DNA of 64,000 bases from Roseovarius sp. (GCA_029212365.1 JARGOC010000005.1:62001-126000), one strand, 5' to 3'. Positions 8,621 to 18,838 are shown, numbered from the stretch's first letter. Made by a program: numbers and translations. The notes: generated from the letters alone by a model not told the origin.

Positions 8621-11547
8621 GGATTGATGGCAAAGGCCTGATTGATCGTGCCCGCCCGATCGGGTTCAGCTTTGATGGGCGTCAATATCAGGGGTTTCAG
8701 GGCGATACACTGTCCTCAGCCCTGTTGGCCAATGACGTACGCCTTGTTGCCCGCTCGTTTAAATACCACCGCCCGCGCGGCGTTTTGACAGCGGGCAGCG
8801 AAGAACCCAACGCCTTGGTCACAACAGGCCTGCAAGGCGCGCAAGACCCCAATGTGCGTGCCACCACACTGGAATTGTTTGAAGGCTTGATGGCGCGCAG
8901 CCAAAACCGCTGGCCGTCCTTGGGGGTTGACCTGATGGCGATCAATGATCTGGCAGCGCCATTTCTGGGGGCAGGGTTTTATTATAAAACCTTCATGTGG
9001 CCGCGCGCCTTTTGGGAGGGCGTGTATGAGCCGATCATTCGCCGTGCTGCTGGCCTTGGTGCGCTGTCCGGCAAACCCAATACAGACGCCTACGACAAAG
9101 CCTTTGCGCATTGTGATCTGTTGGTTATCGGGGCGGGGCCTGCCGGTTTGATGGCCGCTCTGACAGCGGCGCGAGCCGGCGCTGATGTGATCCTTGCAGA
9201 TGAGGACAGCCGCCCCGGTGGCCGCCTCAACGCTGAAACCCATGATGTCAACGGTATCCCCGGTCACATCTGGGCCAGCGAGCTGAGTGAAGACCTCGCC
9301 GAGATGCCCAACCTGCGCCTTATGACCCGCACCAGTGTTGTGGGCGCTTATGATCAGGGCACTTATGGCGCGTTGGAAAAATCCTCGCCCGCCCACAGCG
9401 CCCGCAAAGGCGCGCCGGTGGAAACCTTCTGGCGCATTGTCGCCAAACGGGCGGTGCTGGCGGCGGGTGCATTAGAGCGCCCCGTGGCATTCCAGAACAA
9501 TGACCGCCCCGGCGTGATGATGGCCAGTGCAGTGCGCGCCTACCTGAACCGCTGGGGTGTCAGCCCGGGGCGCAATGTGGCGATCTTTGGTAATAATGAC
9601 AGCGCCCACCGCACCGCGGCTGATCTGATCGACGCAGGCGTGCACGTCAGTGCCCTGATTGATGCACGCCACCACGCCACCTGTGATCTGGACGTTCCGT
9701 TTTATGCCGGGGCCGAGGTGTGCGATGCCCATGGCCGCAAAGGACTGGAGGCCGTGACCATCCAGATGGCCAGCGGGCAAGACAAGATCCAAACCGATTG
9801 TCTGGCCATGTCAGGCGGCTGGAACCCTTGCGTACATCTGAGCAGCCACATGGGCGCACGGCCTGTCTGGAATCCTGATTTGCTGGCTTTTCTGCCCGCC
9901 AAAAATGCCGTGCCGGGGCTTGAGGCCACCGGGGCCGCTGCTGGGCAGTTCTCAACGCAGGCTTGCCTGCAAGGTGGCATCGAGGCCGCACGACGTGCAC
10001 TGGATGATCTGGGCTTTAAGCCCAAAGACATCAAGCTGCCCAAATCTGACGATGGCACATATGACATCTCCCCGTTGTGGGCGGTTCCGGGCAAGGGCCG
10101 CGCCTGGCTGGATTTTCAGAACGATGTAACAGTGAAAGACGTCAAACAAGCCGCCACGGAAAACTTCAAATCCGTCGAGCACATGAAACGCTACACCACC
10201 CAAGGCATGGCCACGGATCAGGGCAAAAACTCAAACGTTGGCGCATTGGCTGTGCTGGCGGATGCCACTGGCGCAGGCATTCCCGAGACAGGCACCACCA
10301 CATTCCGCCCGCCATATACGCCCGTCAGCATTGCCGCATTGGGGGCAGGCGGGCAGGGCATGGGCTTTGCTCCGCGCCGGTTGACCACCTCTCATCAGGC
10401 CTCCCTTGAACACGGGGCCGAGATGATCGAAGTGGGCCTGTGGTATCGCCCCGGCGTGTTCAAAAAACCGGGCGAAACCCATTGGCGCCAATCCTGCGAC
10501 CGCGAAGTGGGCTATGTGCGCAATGCCGTGGGCGTGGCTGATGTTTCTACCCTTGGTAAGATTGATATTCAGGGGCCGGATGCCGCCACGTTCCTTGATC
10601 TGGTCTATGCCAACATGTTCTCAACCCTCAAAGAGGGCCGCGTGCGCTATGGCTTGATGCTGCGCGAGGACGGCCATGTGATGGATGATGGCACTTGCGC
10701 GCGCCTTGGTGCACAGCACTATGTGATGACCACCACCACCGCTGCCGCCGGGCAGGTGATGCGCCATCTTGAGTTTGCACATCAGTGCATCGCCCCGCAC
10801 TTGGATGTGCGCATGACCTCAGTCACTGAACAATGGGCGCAATTTGCTGTGGCCGGGCCACAATCGCGCGCCTTGCTGAACGATCTGCTGGATGATCCCA
10901 TTGACGACAGTGGTTTTCCCTTCATGGCCTGCGGCCTCGTGTCGGTGGGCGCCGTCAACGCGCGCCTTTTCCGCATCTCATTTTCAGGTGAGCACGCCTA
11001 TGAACTGGCCGTGCCGGCCCGTTATGGCGACAGCCTGTTTCGGGAACTGCTGACGCGTGCCGATGCTCTGGGCGGCGGGGCCTACGGGATGGAAGCCCTG
11101 AACGTGCTGCGGGTTGAAAAAGGCTTTATCACCCACGCCGAAATCCATGGCCGGGTGAGCGCCTTTGACATTGGCATGCAGCGTATGATCTCCGCCAAGA
11201 AGGATTGCATCGGCAAGGCGCTGGCCGCGCGCCCCGGTCTGAGCGGTCCTGAGCGCGAACAATTGGTTGGCCTGCGCCCCTCGGGGGCGGTCAAACAGCT
11301 GACGGCTGGCGCACATTTGTTCAATGCAGATGACGAGGCCAATCGCGCGAACGATCAGGGCTATGTCACCTCGGTTGCCTTTTCGCCGACCTTGGGCACC
11401 AATCTGGCGATGGGTTTCTTGCGCGACGGGCGTGCGCGTCACGGTGAAATCGTGCGTATGGTTGATCATCTGGGCAATGTCGAAACCCTGTGCGAAGTGA
11501 CTGATCCCGTTGTCTTTGATCCCGAAGGAGGGCGCACCCGTGGTTGA
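8617..11547 (+). CDS. soxA: Sarcosine oxidase subunit alpha
   Basis: The 976-residue large subunit binds NAD and contributes the tetrahydrofolate-dependent half of the reaction. The N-terminal 2Fe-2S-fold-like region (GFSFDGRQYQGFQGDTLSSALLAND) is followed by a Rossmann motif, DLLVIGAGPAGLMAALTAARAG, near residue 170. The C-terminal half is a GcvT-like aminomethyltransferase domain (from about GVADVSTLGKIDIQGPDA). ATG 8617 overlaps the soxD stop; a longer in-frame start at 8509 lies inside soxD and is rejected. The length is normal. The 3' end overlaps soxG. Confidence 0.95.
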   Translation: MRIDGKGLIDRARPIGFSFDGRQYQGFQGDTLSSALLANDVRLVARSFKYHRPRGVLTAGSEEPNALVTTGLQGAQDPNVRATTLELFEGLMARSQNRWPSLGVDLMAINDLAAPFLGAGFYYKTFMWPRAFWEGVYEPIIRRAAGLGALSGKPNTDAYDKAFAHCDLLVIGAGPAGLMAALTAARAGADVILADEDSRPGGRLNAETHDVNGIPGHIWASELSEDLAEMPNLRLMTRTSVVGAYDQGTYGALEKSSPAHSARKGAPVETFWRIVAKRAVLAAGALERPVAFQNNDRPGVMMASAVRAYLNRWGVSPGRNVAIFGNNDSAHRTAADLIDAGVHVSALIDARHHATCDLDVPFYAGAEVCDAHGRKGLEAVTIQMASGQDKIQTDCLAMSGGWNPCVHLSSHMGARPVWNPDLLAFLPAKNAVPGLEATGAAAGQFSTQACLQGGIEAARRALDDLGFKPKDIKLPKSDDGTYDISPLWAVPGKGRAWLDFQNDVTVKDVKQAATENFKSVEHMKRYTTQGMATDQGKNSNVGALAVLADATGAGIPETGTTTFRPPYTPVSIAALGAGGQGMGFAPRRLTTSHQASLEHGAEMIEVGLWYRPGVFKKPGETHWRQSCDREVGYVRNAVGVADVSTLGKIDIQGPDAATFLDLVYANMFSTLKEGRVRYGLMLREDGHVMDDGTCARLGAQHYVMTTTTAAAGQVMRHLEFAHQCIAPHLDVRMTSVTEQWAQFAVAGPQSRALLNDLLDDPIDDSGFPFMACGLVSVGAVNARLFRISFSGEHAYELAVPARYGDSLFRELLTRADALGGGAYGMEALNVLRVEKGFITHAEIHGRVSAFDIGMQRMISAKKDCIGKALAARPGLSGPEREQLVGLRPSGAVKQLTAGAHLFNADDEANRANDQGYVTSVAFSPTLGTNLAMGFLRDGRARHGEIVRMVDHLGNVETLCEVTDPVVFDPEGGRTRG

Positions 11548-12082
11548 ACTGACCCCCAAATCGCCCTGCGACGCGGCATTGCCCCTGACCATCGCCACAG
11601 TGACCCTGAGCGAAGTAAACCCCGGCGCATTGACCAGCGTCGCTGCCTTTCAGGGACAGGACGCGGCCTTGTCAGTGGCCCTTAAGGCGACACATGGCAT
11701 GGAGGTTCCCAAGCCCAACCGCACCACCGGCAAAGACGGCGCGCGCGCCATCTGGTTTGGTCAGCGGATGGCATTGCTGATGGGGCCGGACCCAGACGCG
11801 AGCCTGGCCAAACACGCTGCCCTCACCGATCAATCCGATGCCTGGGCCGTGGTGCGCCTGCAAGGCCGTGGCGCGCGGGATGTGCTGGCCCGGCTGACAC
11901 CGCTGGACCTGCGGGCGGGCGTGTTTAAGCGCGGCCACACCGCACGCAGTGATTTGCAACATATGATGTCATCCATCACGCGCGTGGGGGAGGATGCCTA
12001 TATTATCATGGTGTTCCGTGGCTTTGCCGAAACACTGGTGCATGATCTACAAACCGCGATGCGCCGGGTGGCCTCACGCTGA
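11540..12082 (+). CDS. soxG: Sarcosine oxidase subunit gamma
   Basis: A 180-residue gamma subunit of heterotetrameric sarcosine oxidase. It has the family pattern of a small GcvT-related fold, with a WAVVRLQGRGARDVLARLTPLDLR segment and the C-terminal FRGFAETLVHDL. The start is GTG 11540, preceded by GAAGGAGGG at the right distance and overlapping the end of soxA by 8 bp. It is the last gene of the operon; no folD, purU or glyA gene follows, unlike many sox operons. Confidence 0.9.
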   Translation: MVELTPKSPCDAALPLTIATVTLSEVNPGALTSVAAFQGQDAALSVALKATHGMEVPKPNRTTGKDGARAIWFGQRMALLMGPDPDASLAKHAALTDQSDAWAVVRLQGRGARDVLARLTPLDLRAGVFKRGHTARSDLQHMMSSITRVGEDAYIIMVFRGFAETLVHDLQTAMRRVASR

Positions 12083-12178
12083 GCCGCCCCATAATCCGGG
12101 CGCTGACATGCCCCTGACATCTCAGCCAGAACAGGATACTTTGGCCGCCGATGACGTTGATTCCCGTGAGGTTTGCCT

Positions 12179-12469
12179 ATGTTTCGTTTCGTTTTTCCTA
12201 TGCTGTTCATTGCCACGCCGCTTGTGGCACAAGACAAGGAACAGCTCTGTGCGACCTCAGCTGAGATCGCTGGTCTCGCCGTGGTGGAACGCGTCGCAGG
12301 CGAGGAAAGTGCCAAAACAATCAAGGCCATCACAGCAGATCTGGACGGCGACAAAGCCAACTATGCTGGTGCCGTGCAGCCGATTGTCGAATGGGTCTAT
12401 ACCCTGCCCGAAGACCAGCTGAGCGATGAGGTGGCAACGGCCTATGAAGCCGCCTGTTTGGCACAATAA
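12179..12469 (+). CDS. Small secreted protein of unknown function
   Basis: A 96-residue protein with an N-terminal signal peptide (MFRFVFPMLFIATPLVAQ) and a short helical mature part with two cysteines (QLCATS and EAACLAQ) that could form one disulfide. The start is ATG 12179; a TTG two codons upstream is less likely. It lies about 96 bp after soxG and 49 bp before dnaG on the same strand. I do not recognise the family. Confidence 0.65.
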   Translation: MFRFVFPMLFIATPLVAQDKEQLCATSAEIAGLAVVERVAGEESAKTIKAITADLDGDKANYAGAVQPIVEWVYTLPEDQLSDEVATAYEAACLAQ

Positions 12470-12518
12470 GCGCGCACCAGCACTGGACTCGGGGCGTCTG
12501 CGGCCCGATATATAAGCG

Positions 12519-14465
12519 ATGAGCCTGCCACCCGGTTTCCTTGATGAATTGCGCACACGCACGTCCCTCAGCCAGGTTGTGGGGCGCAAAGTCATCTGGG
12601 ACACACGCAAATCCAATCAGGGCAAAGGCGATATGTGGTCGCCATGTCCGTTCCATCAGGAAAAAACCGCCAGCTTTCATGTGGATGATCGCAAAGGGTT
12701 TTATTACTGCTTTGGATGCCACGCCAAGGGCGATGCAATTTCCTTTGTGAAAGACACCGAAAACGTGGATTTCATGGAGGCGGTAAAAATCCTGGCCGCC
12801 GAAGCCGGGATGACCATGCCCGAACGTGACCCCCAGGCGCAGGCCAAGGCCGACCGCGCCAGCCAGTTGGCCGATGTCATGCAAATCGCTGTGCAGTATT
12901 TCAGGTTGCAACTGAAAACCGGGGCAGGGGCTGCCGCGCGGAACTATCTGCAAGGGCGTCGCCTGTCTGAGGCCGCGTTGGAGCGGTTTGAAATCGGATT
13001 TGCCCCGGATGTCTGGCAGGGCCTTTGGGACCATCTGAAAGCAAAAAACATCGACGATCAGATGATCCTTGATGCAGGTCTCGCCAAGCCATCTCAAAAA
13101 GGCGGCAGGCCCTATGATACCTTCCGGGGCCGCATCATGTACCCGATCCGTGATGCCCGCGGGCGCTGCATTGCCTTTGGTGGCCGCGCGATGGATCCCA
13201 ACGACAATGCCAAATATCTGAACTCGCCGGAAACCGCGCTGTTTGATAAATCCCGCACGCTTTATCACCACGGCCCTGCGCGCGAGGCGTGTGGCAAAGG
13301 CCAGCCCTTGATCGTGGCCGAGGGTTACATGGATGTGATCGCCCTTGCCGAAGGTGGCTTTGGCGCGGCGGTGGCCCCTTTGGGCACGGCAATCACCGAA
13401 CATCAGTTGCAAATGCTATGGCGTATGGCAGATGAACCTATCGTGGCGCTGGATGGAGACACGGCCGGGATGCGCGCCGCTCACCGGGTGATCGACATTG
13501 CCCTGCCTTTGCTGGAGGCCGGCAAATCCCTGCGCTTTGCCTTGATGCCTGACGGGCAAGACCCCGATGATCTGATCCGTGCCCAAGGCCCCGGCGCAGT
13601 GCAGGCCATTTTGGATCGTGCTCTGCCCATGGTGCAATTGCTGTGGCAGCGCGAAACCGAAGGCCGGGTCTATGATAGCCCTGAACGCAAAGCTGCGTTG
13701 GATAAAACCCTGCGCGAAAAGATCAAACTGATCGCCGATCCTTCGATCCGCGCGCATTATGGTCAGGCCATTAAAGACCTGCGCTGGGAGCTGTTCTCGC
13801 CGCGCCGCGCAACACAACGCAACACCGGACCAAAACGCAAATGGAACGCACCTGATCCGGCAATGCCATCCACCAAATCCTCCATGCTGGTGGCGGCGGG
13901 CGATAGCGCACAGGTGCAAATGCGCGAAGCCGTCATTCTGGCCACATTGATCTGCTGCCCGGATGTAACAGAGGAATTTGAACATGCGATTGAGGCAATG
14001 GACTGCGCCGATCCAGAGTATGCCCGCCTGCGCGATGTGATCTTACGCGCGGCCTCAACCGGGGCAGAAAGCCTTGAATTGCATATCGAAAAGGAAATGG
14101 GTCCGCACGCCCTTGAAAAGCTATTGCGCCTGCCCCATGTGGCATTGACACCCACAGTGCGCCACCCCGGTGAGGTGGACATCGCCCGCATGACCATGGC
14201 CGAAGAATTGGCCAAGTTGGATGCACAAAGGGGGCTGAGTGCCGAGATATCAGAAGCTGCCGAAGACATCGCCCATATCGCGGATGAAAGCGTGACATAC
14301 CGCTTGCAACAGGCCGCCGAAGCCCGTAATCGCGCGGTGCGCAGCGAGCAAGAAGACCGATCCGAATACGACCTCGCGGACAATGGCGCGAGAATCAAAC
14401 GAGACGAAAAAGCGCGGCTGGCCGCGTTGCTGGATGAGATTAAATATTCCAAACCGGGGCAGTAA
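12519..14465 (+). CDS. dnaG: DNA primase
   Basis: A 648-residue DnaG that synthesises RNA primers at the replication fork. The N-terminal zinc finger is complete (CPFHQEKTASFHV, then FYYCFGCHAKGDAISF). The Toprim core has VAEGYMDVIALAEGG and IVALDGDTAGMRAA with the metal-binding acids. The C-terminal helicase-binding region (from about residue 440) is divergent, as usual. It is followed by rpoD, the conserved dnaG-rpoD order of the bacterial macromolecular synthesis operon. The rpsU gene of gammaproteobacteria is absent. Confidence 0.96.
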   Translation: MSLPPGFLDELRTRTSLSQVVGRKVIWDTRKSNQGKGDMWSPCPFHQEKTASFHVDDRKGFYYCFGCHAKGDAISFVKDTENVDFMEAVKILAAEAGMTMPERDPQAQAKADRASQLADVMQIAVQYFRLQLKTGAGAAARNYLQGRRLSEAALERFEIGFAPDVWQGLWDHLKAKNIDDQMILDAGLAKPSQKGGRPYDTFRGRIMYPIRDARGRCIAFGGRAMDPNDNAKYLNSPETALFDKSRTLYHHGPAREACGKGQPLIVAEGYMDVIALAEGGFGAAVAPLGTAITEHQLQMLWRMADEPIVALDGDTAGMRAAHRVIDIALPLLEAGKSLRFALMPDGQDPDDLIRAQGPGAVQAILDRALPMVQLLWQRETEGRVYDSPERKAALDKTLREKIKLIADPSIRAHYGQAIKDLRWELFSPRRATQRNTGPKRKWNAPDPAMPSTKSSMLVAAGDSAQVQMREAVILATLICCPDVTEEFEHAIEAMDCADPEYARLRDVILRAASTGAESLELHIEKEMGPHALEKLLRLPHVALTPTVRHPGEVDIARMTMAEELAKLDAQRGLSAEISEAAEDIAHIADESVTYRLQQAAEARNRAVRSEQEDRSEYDLADNGARIKRDEKARLAALLDEIKYSKPGQ

Positions 14466-14514
14466 CGCCACTTTCCGCAGGAATGGTTAAGAAAAACAGG
14501 GTAAACGTCTGTAC

Positions 14515-14571
14515 GAATCACCAGATCACGCTAATGATTCGCTTCAAACGAATCAGTGTACTGCCCGAATC
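14515..14571. promoter_or_regulatory. Cluster of four GANTC (CcrM methylation) sites upstream of rpoD
   Basis: GAATC at 14515-14519, GATTC at 14536-14540, GAATC at 14550-14554 and GAATC at 14567-14571 fall within 57 bp of the dnaG-rpoD intergenic region. Two of them form an inverted repeat, GATTCG-N7-CGAATC. GANTC is the target of the alphaproteobacterial cell-cycle methylase CcrM, and promoter-located sites can be read by GcrA. That they control rpoD is inference. Confidence 0.6.
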
Positions 14572-14587
14572 ACGTTAGGAGCCTTGC

Positions 14588-16588
14588 ATGGCCGCAAAGA
14601 CCTCAGAAGAGCAAAAGCCCGACGAACAGGATGCCGAACACTCGCTGGATATGAGCCAGGCCGCGGTCAAGAAGATGATCGCCGAGGCGCGCGAGAAGGG
14701 CTACATCACCTACGATCAGCTCAACGAAGTGTTGCCCCCCGAGCAGGTTAGCTCTGAACAAATCGAAGATGTCATGTCGATGCTGTCCGAAATGGGCATC
14801 AACATCATCGAGGCCGAAGAGGTCGAAGAGGAAGAGCTGAAATCCACCGCCGTGGCCGAAGTTGGCCGCAAGGGTGAGATCACACTTGGCTCTGGCAAAG
14901 AAGAGAAGCTGGATCGCACCGATGATCCGGTGCGCATGTATCTGCGTGAAATGGGCAGCGTGGAGCTGCTCAGCCGCGAGGGCGAAATTGCCATCGCCAA
15001 ACGCATTGAGGCCGGGCGCAACACGATGATCGCGGGCCTGTGCGAAAGCCCGCTGACCTTTCAGGCGATCACCATCTGGCGTGACGAACTGTTGGGCGAG
15101 GACATTCTGCTGCGCGACGTGATCGATCTGGAAGCCACATTTGGCAATCAGCTGGATGAAGACGGTGAAACCGACACCCCTGCGGTGGACGCCGCCAATG
15201 TGACCAACGCCCCTGCTGCCGCCAAAACCGAGGGCGAAAGCACAGCTGAACTGGACGCCGACGGCAACCCGATTGCCACTGACGACGACGATGATGATGA
15301 CGATGACGAACAGGCCAACATGAGCCTGGCCGCCATGGAAGCCGCGTTGAAACCCCGCGTGCTGGAAACGCTTGATCGCATCGCTGCTGACTATGAAATG
15401 CTGGCAGAAATGCAGGACAGCCGGATTTCGGCCACCCTGAATGAAGATGATTCATTCTCCAAAAAGCAAGAAGCGACCTATCAGAAACTGCGGTCTGAAA
15501 TTGTTGAGCTGGTGAATGAACTGCACCTGCACAACAACCGTATTGAGGCGTTGATTGACCAGCTTTATGGCATCAACCGCCGGATCATGCAGATCGACAG
15601 CGCCATGGTGAAGCTGGCGGATCAGGCCCGCATCAACCGCCGCGAATTTATCGACGAATATCGCGGTCGTGAGCTGGATCCGAACTGGCTTGAGGACATG
15701 GGCAAGAAATCCGGCCGTGGCTGGCAGATGTTCATGGAACGCTCGCCCGAGAAGGTCGAGGAACTGCGCGCAGAGATGGCACAGGTTGGCCAATATGTCG
15801 GCCTTGATATCCCAGAATTCCGCCGCATCGTGCAGCAGGTTCAAAAGGGTGAAAAAGAGGCGCGTCAGGCCAAGAAAGAAATGGTCGAAGCAAACCTGCG
15901 TCTGGTGATCTCAATCGCCAAGAAATACACCAACCGTGGCCTGCAATTCCTTGATTTGATTCAGGAAGGTAACATCGGCCTGATGAAAGCGGTTGATAAG
16001 TTTGAATATCGGCGCGGCTACAAATTTTCGACCTATGCCACATGGTGGATTCGCCAGGCCATTACCCGTTCGATCGCTGATCAGGCGCGCACCATCCGTA
16101 TTCCGGTGCATATGATTGAAACGATCAACAAACTGGTGCGCACTGGCCGTCAGATGCTGCACGAGATTGGCCGCGAGCCGACACCCGAGGAATTGGCCGA
16201 AAAGCTGCAAATGCCACTTGAGAAGGTCCGCAAGGTGATGAAAATCGCCAAGGAGCCGATCTCACTTGAAACACCAATTGGCGACGAAGAAGACAGCCAG
16301 CTGGGCGATTTCATCGAAGACAAAAACGTGATCCTGCCGCTGGATTCTGCCATTCAGGACAACCTGAAAGAAACCACAACGCGGGTTTTGTCATCACTGA
16401 CCCCGCGCGAGGAACGTGTGCTGCGCATGCGCTTTGGCATCGGCATGAACACCGATCACACGCTTGAAGAAGTCGGCCAGCAGTTCTCGGTCACCCGCGA
16501 ACGTATCCGCCAGATCGAAGCAAAAGCGCTTCGCAAGCTGAAACACCCCAGCCGCAGCCGCAAATTGCGGAGCTTCCTGGATCAATGA
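14588..16588 (+). CDS. rpoD: RNA polymerase primary sigma factor (sigma-70)
   Basis: A 666-residue housekeeping sigma factor. Region 1.1 is at the N-terminus, region 1.2 at [21 protein letters not shown], and a non-conserved region holds an eight-aspartate run (about residues 237-244). Region 2 includes [24 protein letters not shown] and [17 protein letters not shown]. Region 4.2 has the [25 protein letters not shown] helix-turn-helix. ATG 14588 follows TTAGGA. It lies downstream of dnaG, with a GANTC cluster and probable own promoter between. A terminator follows directly. Confidence 0.97.
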   Translation: MAAKTSEEQKPDEQDAEHSLDMSQAAVKKMIAEAREKGYITYDQLNEVLPPEQVSSEQIEDVMSMLSEMGINIIEAEEVEEEELKSTAVAEVGRKGEITLGSGKEEKLDRTDDPVRMYLREMGSVELLSREGEIAIAKRIEAGRNTMIAGLCESPLTFQAITIWRDELLGEDILLRDVIDLEATFGNQLDEDGETDTPAVDAANVTNAPAAAKTEGESTAELDADGNPIATDDDDDDDDDEQANMSLAAMEAALKPRVLETLDRIAADYEMLAEMQDSRISATLNEDDSFSKKQEATYQKLRSEIVELVNELHLHNNRIEALIDQLYGINRRIMQIDSAMVKLADQARINRREFIDEYRGRELDPNWLEDMGKKSGRGWQMFMERSPEKVEELRAEMAQVGQYVGLDIPEFRRIVQQVQKGEKEARQAKKEMVEANLRLVISIAKKYTNRGLQFLDLIQEGNIGLMKAVDKFEYRRGYKFSTYATWWIRQAITRSIADQARTIRIPVHMIETINKLVRTGRQMLHEIGREPTPEELAEKLQMPLEKVRKVMKIAKEPISLETPIGDEEDSQLGDFIEDKNVILPLDSAIQDNLKETTTRVLSSLTPREERVLRMRFGIGMNTDHTLEEVGQQFSVTRERIRQIEAKALRKLKHPSRSRKLRSFLDQ

Positions 16589-16615
16589 GAAAGGGTGCCC
16601 TTCGGGGCGCTTTTT
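16589..16615 (+). terminator. Intrinsic terminator of rpoD
   Basis: AAGGGTGCCC and GGGCGCTTTT pair across a TTCG loop (with a few G-T wobbles), followed by a run of five T. It begins immediately after the rpoD stop codon. The ATG of the next gene at 16617 is within a few bases of the T run, so that gene needs its own start signal. Confidence 0.8.
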
Positions 16616-16616
16616 A

Positions 16617-17234
16617 ATGAGGCATAGATTAGTAGCCCCTAGCGTTCGCATTTCTGATGATCTGCTCGATAAATCAAATCTGTTTTCATCCCAGTTTTTT
16701 GAGTTTTGGAGTAACTACGAAGAACTACTCACCCACTTGGGAGGAGTGCGGGTTTCGTTGCATTTTGAACTACAAAACGACAATACAATGACAGGCTCTG
16801 GCTTCGATGTTTCTAGGCACCGCCTCAAAGGATTGTATTTGGACTATAGGAAGTTCCATAGCCAAAATGAGCCAATTTGCTTTCTCCAATTTTGCAATTC
16901 TTTGAAACGAACTTTCAGGGAAGAATGTGCTCAGCAAGAGCTTGATGACTTGAAGCAGCAATGGATATCACCTGAAGTGCCTGTCGTGGGTTGGCACAAT
17001 GATTTCACAGTCGCCGATGTTATTGAAAGTTATTTCAATGAAGAACTTTTCCATGTCGGAACGAATTCCAAAACCAGTGTAAGTATTCGAGAAATTCGAA
17101 AACAGTGGGGGCCGCAGGTATTGGATGCAGTAACCTCCCAAATTGTTCTAAGCAGATTGTTGCTTATACGAAATCTGAATTGGATGGTTGAACCAATTTT
17201 GATTGGCGACTCCAAGTTGAGAATTCCAATTTAA
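16617..17234 (+). CDS. AT-rich orphan protein of unknown function
   Basis: An open frame of 205 residues that I cannot assign. Its base composition stands out: I counted 24 G or C in the 60 bases 16681-16740, far below the flanking genes. The protein is soluble, rich in aromatic residues, with RHRLKGLYLDYRKFHSQNEP and TVADVIESYFNEELFHVG segments. The codon use and position, wedged between the rpoD terminator and a convergent transporter gene, suggest recent acquisition. The ATG at 16617 abuts the terminator and has no ribosome site, so the true start is uncertain and may lie downstream. No mobile-element gene accompanies it. Confidence 0.6.
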   Translation: MRHRLVAPSVRISDDLLDKSNLFSSQFFEFWSNYEELLTHLGGVRVSLHFELQNDNTMTGSGFDVSRHRLKGLYLDYRKFHSQNEPICFLQFCNSLKRTFREECAQQELDDLKQQWISPEVPVVGWHNDFTVADVIESYFNEELFHVGTNSKTSVSIREIRKQWGPQVLDAVTSQIVLSRLLLIRNLNWMVEPILIGDSKLRIPI

Positions 17235-17279
17235 AGTTAGCGTATTACTCATTTCGTGTGATCGGGTTGCAACTTGTCT

Positions 17280-18191
17280 CTACTTCCCCAGCCCCTCCGC
17301 CACCACCATCCACACTGGCAATGTCACCGCACTCAGCAACGTGGATTGCGCAATCAGTGTGGCCACCAATTGCCGGTCGGCCCCGAACCCTGATGCCAAA
17401 ACATGCGCCGCCGAGGCAGTGGGCAGGGCCGCAAACACCACCAAAACCGGCACTATCGGATGACTGATGCCAAAGACCATGGCCACCAAAGCCACCGCCA
17501 AAGGCAACATCACCAGCTTGGTGCCGACCAAAATGCCGGAAAACCTGTCCAATTTGCCCAAGGCGCGCCAATTCAATGTCGCCCCGATTGAAATCAACGC
17601 CACTGGGATGGCCGCCTGTGACAGCATGATGATAGGCGCCATGATCGGCAGCGGTATCACCGCGCCGCTCAACCCCACAGCCACCCCCGCAAGACTGGCC
17701 AGCAAAAATGGGTTCAGCGCCACTTTGCGCAGCGCCACCGCCAGGCCCAACCCCTCGCCACGCGACAAGGCCGAGACGGCAAAAATATTGGCCATCGGGA
17801 TAGCAAGGCCTATGGTGACGGCATAGAGCGAGACATCCGCCGATGGCAGCGCACTGACAACCACAAATCCCAAGGCCGTATTAAAGCGCCACGCCGTTTG
17901 CCAGCCCCCTGCAAAATCCAGAAACCGCAAAGGCCCAAAGGGCCGGGCCAACCACCCCAGCCCAAGCCCCAACAGCAACACCGACCAAACCAAAGGTCCA
18001 GTGATCAACAACTGCCCCGGATCAATCGGGCGCGACGATGCCGCGGTGAATATCAGCGCCGGAAACAGAATTTCAAAGTTCAACCTGTCCAGCCCCTGCC
18101 AGGCATTCTCAGACAGCCGCCTGCGCAGCAGCCCCCCCAGCAACACCAGCAAGAAACTGGGCACAAGACCGGTTAGAATGATCCAGAACAT
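17280..18191 (-). CDS. AEC (auxin efflux carrier) family transporter
   Basis: A 303-residue inner-membrane protein with about eight to ten hydrophobic helices in the arrangement of AEC permeases, which export or import small organic acids such as malate. Family features include the N-terminal LNFEILFPALIFTAASSRP and the C-terminal ALPTASAAHVLASGFGADRQLVATLIAQSTLLSAVTLPVW, the conserved motif of the last helices. The substrate cannot be inferred. It is convergent with the AT-rich orphan gene and stands alone. Confidence 0.88.
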   Translation of the reverse strand: MFWIILTGLVPSFLLVLLGGLLRRRLSENAWQGLDRLNFEILFPALIFTAASSRPIDPGQLLITGPLVWSVLLLGLGLGWLARPFGPLRFLDFAGGWQTAWRFNTALGFVVVSALPSADVSLYAVTIGLAIPMANIFAVSALSRGEGLGLAVALRKVALNPFLLASLAGVAVGLSGAVIPLPIMAPIIMLSQAAIPVALISIGATLNWRALGKLDRFSGILVGTKLVMLPLAVALVAMVFGISHPIVPVLVVFAALPTASAAHVLASGFGADRQLVATLIAQSTLLSAVTLPVWMVVAEGLGK

Positions 18192-18323
18192 TCACGCAAT
18201 TCCCATGGTATGGCGGTGGCGAAATGATGCCCTAGCAGGGCGATCTTCACAAGCGGGTTTGGTGCTTTGCTGCGCTGTGTTAGGCTGCGTTCAAAACCTG
18301 TTTTGTGACCCAAGGAATTTGAT

Positions 18324-18833
18324 ATGCGCCGTTTAATCCACACTCTAGGGCTTTGCTTTGCTGCATTGTTCATCGCCGGTCCCGCCGCTGCCAATGGCTG
18401 CTTTGGGGCAGGTCAGCCGCTGTTTCACTGCACCTTCAAAAACGGAGCAAAGGCGCTTGATATATGTCTGCAGGGCGATCTTTTGCTGTATCGTTATGGC
18501 GCATCGGCGGGCAAAGCCGAGTTGCTCTTGGCCAGTCGGGTTGAAAATACCCACATGCGACCCTGGAACGGGGTGGGCAGCTCAATTTATGAGGAGGCCT
18601 CTTTCGCCAACGGCGATGTGACGTACACGGCTTTTTACGCGGTTGCGCGCATCGCTGCAGATGCGCCCGACGTGAGCGGCGGCATTATCGTCACCAAAGG
18701 CGATCAGACCTTGGCCAACCTGACCTGCGACAGCGGCAGCATAGAACCCAGCGATTTCTATCCCATCTTTGAGGAAAAGAATGCGCAGGGCCAATGCTGG
18801 AACACTGACACATTCACCTGGGGCGGGTGCTAG
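18324..18833 (+). CDS. Secreted protein of unknown function
   Basis: A 169-residue protein starting with a signal peptide (MRRLIHTLGLCFAALFIAGPAAA) and a mature domain with paired cysteines (NGCFGAG, FHCTF, DICLQG, LTCDSG, QCWNT, GGC). It is probably periplasmic and disulfide bonded. I do not recognise a family. It ends five bases before the YjbQ-family gene, so the two are likely cotranscribed, but no functional link is evident. Confidence 0.7.
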   Translation: MRRLIHTLGLCFAALFIAGPAAANGCFGAGQPLFHCTFKNGAKALDICLQGDLLLYRYGASAGKAELLLASRVENTHMRPWNGVGSSIYEEASFANGDVTYTAFYAVARIAADAPDVSGGIIVTKGDQTLANLTCDSGSIEPSDFYPIFEEKNAQGQCWNTDTFTWGGC

Positions 18834-18838
18834 GCGCT

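Noticed and set aside
15286..15315. Run of GAC/GAT codons in rpoD as a possible simple repeat or slippage site
   Set aside because: It encodes the acidic non-conserved region common in RpoD and keeps the frame; no evidence of a phase-variable function.
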